DNA from: Methylobacterium sp. J-088
GTDB taxonomy: Bacteria > Pseudomonadota > Alphaproteobacteria > Rhizobiales > Beijerinckiaceae
NCBI RefSeq assembly: GCF_022829295.1
Contig: NZ_JAKSYH010000209.1
Span: 1 to 64,000, forward strand
Length of the DNA stretch: 64,000 nucleotides
Direction: 5' to 3'
Translations under genes and position numbers: made by a program
In this document: positions 62,029 through 64,000 of the stretch, piece by piece
Layout: each line of letters opens with the position of its first letter
Position numbering within the stretch: position 1 is the stretch's first letter
The notes under the pieces: generated by a model
What the model was told of the DNA's origin: nothing
Databases searched by the model: none
Seen by the model: the letters and a program-made list of their open reading frames with translations, nothing else

Positions 62029-62403
62029 CGCGGACCTTCGCGTGCGCGCCTCGCGGGGTGCCGGAGCCTTGATGGCTGCCGGGCCGGTCCCCGGGGACAC
62101 GCCTCGCCGGAACTTCGGGGCTGCCGCGGGTTAGCTGCGGATGACCCGGTGCCGCGTCAAGCCGGCGCCGCGCAGGACAGCATCGCGCAAGACAGCATCG
62201 CCGCTGTCATGTCGTATCCGGGCGCGGATGTCGAGTTTCCTGCGCCCGCTCAAGGGCCCACCACGGCCGCAAACGCGTTTTCGTCCGGCGCTGTTGCCGA
62301 TTCGCTCACGGCCGCGCGCCGGCTCCCTGCGGCGCGCAACCCTGGCGCATCGTTGATGTTGCAGCGCAGCATCCCATCTCTCATGGCACGTCAGGAGGCC
62401 GAC
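62029..62403. other. Gap between divergent ispG and patatin genes
   Basis: A 375-base divergent promoter region. It contains a tandem 15-bp direct repeat with one mismatch, GCGCAGGACAGCATC then GCGCAAGACAGCATC (62170-62199), which might be a binding site. No gene is supported. Confidence 0.4.
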
Positions 62404-63531
62404 ATGAGCGAGCAACACGGCGGCGCCGAGCCGCACAACCCCGTCACCGCGGTGCCCGAGACCCCCGTCTCGGACGCGATCGACGCGCTGCCCGCTCAGA
62501 GCCCGAACCACATGCTGGCCGGGCCGAACGCCGAGAAGCCGGTGGCCCTGGCCCTCCAGGGCGGCGGCGCGCACGGGGCCTTCACCTGGGGTGTGCTCGA
62601 CGCGCTGATCGAGGATGGACGTCTCGGCTTCGAGGCGGTGACCGGGGCGAGCGCGGGCGCGATGAACGCCGTCGTGCTGGTCGATGGCTGGCTCAAAGGC
62701 GGCCCGGACGGCGCCCGCGAGGGGCTGGAGCGGTTCTGGCGGGAGGTCAGCCTCGATGGTGACCTCGGCCCGGCCCAGCGCAACTTCGTCAGCGGGCTGT
62801 TCAGCCTGTGGAAGGGCAATCCGGTCGCCGAGTTCTGGGCCAAGGCGTTCTCGCCCAGCCCCTACGTGTCGAACCCACTCAACATCAACCCGCTGCGCAA
62901 GGCGCTCGCCGATCAGGTGGATTTCGAGCGCCTGCGGGAGGCCGACACGGCCGGCCTGTTCGTCTCGGCCACCAATGTCTGGACCGGCAAGCTGGCCGTG
63001 TTCGAGCGCGAGCGCCTGACCGTCGATCACCTGATGGCCTCGGCCTGCCTGCCCACCGTCTTCCAGGCAGTGGAGATCGACGGCGTGCCGTATTGGGATG
63101 GCGGCTATCTCGGAAACCCGCCGCTCTACCCGCTCCACCGCGGGGCCCAGACGCGCGATATCCTCCTCGTACAGATCAACCCCGTGGAGCGGCGCGAGAC
63201 CCCGCGGACGGAGAGCGAAATCCGCGACCGGCTGAACGAGATCACCTTCAACGCCAACCTGATGCGGGAATTGCGGGCGATCGACTTCCTCGACGGGCTG
63301 ATCGAGGAGGGGACCCTCGGCCAGGGGCAGTACCGCCGGGTCCTGGTGCACCGGATCGACGGCACCGACGCCCTGGAGGATTACAACGCCGCCTCCAAGC
63401 TCGACGCCCGCTGGACCGTGTTCAAGCGCCTGCGCGACAAGGGCCGCGCCGCCGCGCAGGCGTGGCTGACGGAGAATTACGAGGCGGTCGGCCGGGATTG
63501 CACGATCGATCTGCAAGAGGCGTATCAGTAG
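62404..63531 (+). CDS. Patatin-like phospholipase
   Basis: A 375-residue patatin-fold lipid hydrolase. The oxyanion loop GGGAHG (53-58), nucleophile Ser83 in GASAG and Asp232 in WDGGY form the Ser-Asp dyad. The Pro/Gln-rich N-terminus (about 45 residues) has no signal peptide, so it is probably cytosolic. AGGAGG about 7 bases before the ATG at 62404 supports this start; two ATG codons further up are also in frame. The lipid substrate is unknown. Confidence 0.9.
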   Translation: MSEQHGGAEPHNPVTAVPETPVSDAIDALPAQSPNHMLAGPNAEKPVALALQGGGAHGAFTWGVLDALIEDGRLGFEAVTGASAGAMNAVVLVDGWLKGGPDGAREGLERFWREVSLDGDLGPAQRNFVSGLFSLWKGNPVAEFWAKAFSPSPYVSNPLNINPLRKALADQVDFERLREADTAGLFVSATNVWTGKLAVFERERLTVDHLMASACLPTVFQAVEIDGVPYWDGGYLGNPPLYPLHRGAQTRDILLVQINPVERRETPRTESEIRDRLNEITFNANLMRELRAIDFLDGLIEEGTLGQGQYRRVLVHRIDGTDALEDYNAASKLDARWTVFKRLRDKGRAAAQAWLTENYEAVGRDCTIDLQEAYQ

Positions 63532-63770
63532 GGCGCTCCGGCGGCGCAGTTGAGGCGATGGGCCGAAATCCGGTCATGATCTTCGATGACAATCTTACCT
63601 GTAACCGAGAATTACTGCTTAAGCGGGATTGAACGACGATTGCAGGTCTAATAAAGACGTTCTGCATCACAACGAACAATAAATAATACATTCATGTACG
63701 ATTCGTATGCTTCATAAGTCCGATTATTTGCCCGGACGATCATAGAGACCCGTGGCTGGGAGGCTGAGGC

Positions 63771-64000
63771 ATGCCATTTCGTATGATAAAGGTCAGAATC
63801 AGCCTCAAGATTGCGTTCGTCATGGGAGCAATTCTTGCTGTCATGGTCGCCGTTACGACGATCTCGCTCACGAATATCGGCCGCATCGAGGAGGCCGAGC
63901 GGTGGAATGCGCACACGCACGCGCTGCTCGTCGAGGTCGAGCAAATGAATACGGCGATGGTCGATCGCGAAGCCGGCCTGCGCGGCTACGTGATTTCCGG
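63771..64000 (+). CDS. Methyl-accepting chemotaxis-type receptor with CHASE3 domain, N-terminal part
   Basis: Only 76 codons fit in the window. A membrane segment (SLKIAFVMGAILAVMVAVTT) is followed by the start of a periplasmic CHASE3 domain (EAERWNAHTHALLVEVEQMN then MVDREAGLRGYVIS). This layout is typical of chemoreceptors or sensor kinases; which output domain follows cannot be seen. GGGAGG about 8 bases before the ATG supports the start. The upstream gap 63532-63770 is AT-richer than the rest and probably holds the promoter. Confidence 0.75.
   Translation, partial: MPFRMIKVRISLKIAFVMGAILAVMVAVTTISLTNIGRIEEAERWNAHTHALLVEVEQMNTAMVDREAGLRGYVIS

Noticed and set aside
60715..62403. Apparent 560-codon N-terminal extension of the patatin protein
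   Set aside because: It lies antisense to ispG; the patatin gene has its own ribosome binding site and a normal-length product from 62404.

Overview
The window is a GC-rich (roughly 70 percent by eye) bacterial chromosome segment with dense, mostly operonic coding. The gene set points to an alphaproteobacterium of the Hyphomicrobiales, most likely Methylobacterium or a close relative: glyA-nrdR-ribD-ribE, plsX-fabH-ihfA behind a DUF177 gene and a ubiquinol-cytochrome c chaperone gene, an HWE-type histidine kinase, a K+-independent H+-pyrophosphatase, a TIGR02301-type protein and short palindromic intergenic repeats. The genus is an inference; no rRNA or tRNA gene is visible to anchor it.

Layout. 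1-3.3 kb (minus): ygfZ, a tag/HD fusion frame broken by a G9 tract, a dual-specificity-type phosphatase, xseB and the start of dxs. 3.5-6.8 kb (minus): a small unknown gene, then an SDR / exported protein / Nudix / TIGR02301 operon whose last three genes are joined by GTGA overlaps. 7-13 kb: a CMD-family gene, then chaperone-DUF177-plsX-fabH-ihfA (minus), bamE and a HAD phosphatase. 13.5-17.7 kb: HWE kinase, an old yellow enzyme and a DUF6036-like nucleotidyltransferase pair that may be a toxin-antitoxin system. 17.8-34 kb: hppA, thiL, nusB, ribH, then a plus-strand block (merR, two small genes, prkA-yeaH-spoVR stress operon, paaI-like thioesterase), then ribE, ribD, nrdR and glyA. The plus-strand block splits what is usually one riboflavin/nusB cluster. 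34-43.4 kb: cupin, DUF937, MATE and KefB-type transporters, a GINT1-like glycosyltransferase-family protein, small exported proteins, pdxH and rplY.

43.5-64 kb is more accessory. It holds a ParDE pair and a VapBC pair, each with a perfect inverted repeat just upstream that looks like its operator. It also holds a seven-gene minus-strand operon (isochorismatase-like hydrolase, GlxA regulator, hydantoinase-type amidohydrolase, PotABCD-type ABC transporter) with a YxxR sirtuin divergent to it. An IorAB-type molybdenum hydroxylase follows, ending at a strong intrinsic terminator, then kup, ispG, a patatin-like lipase and the start of a CHASE3 chemoreceptor.

Two families of intergenic repeats recur: R1, short C-rich palindromes often in opposed pairs, and R2, a 120-140 bp element with GGTTTC/GAAACC ends. 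One R2 copy supplies about 58 codons to the 3' end of the GlxA gene. The best candidates for new biology are the ureide/amide operon with its regulator, the DUF6036 pair, the homopolymer switch between tag and the HD hydrolase, and the R2 element.
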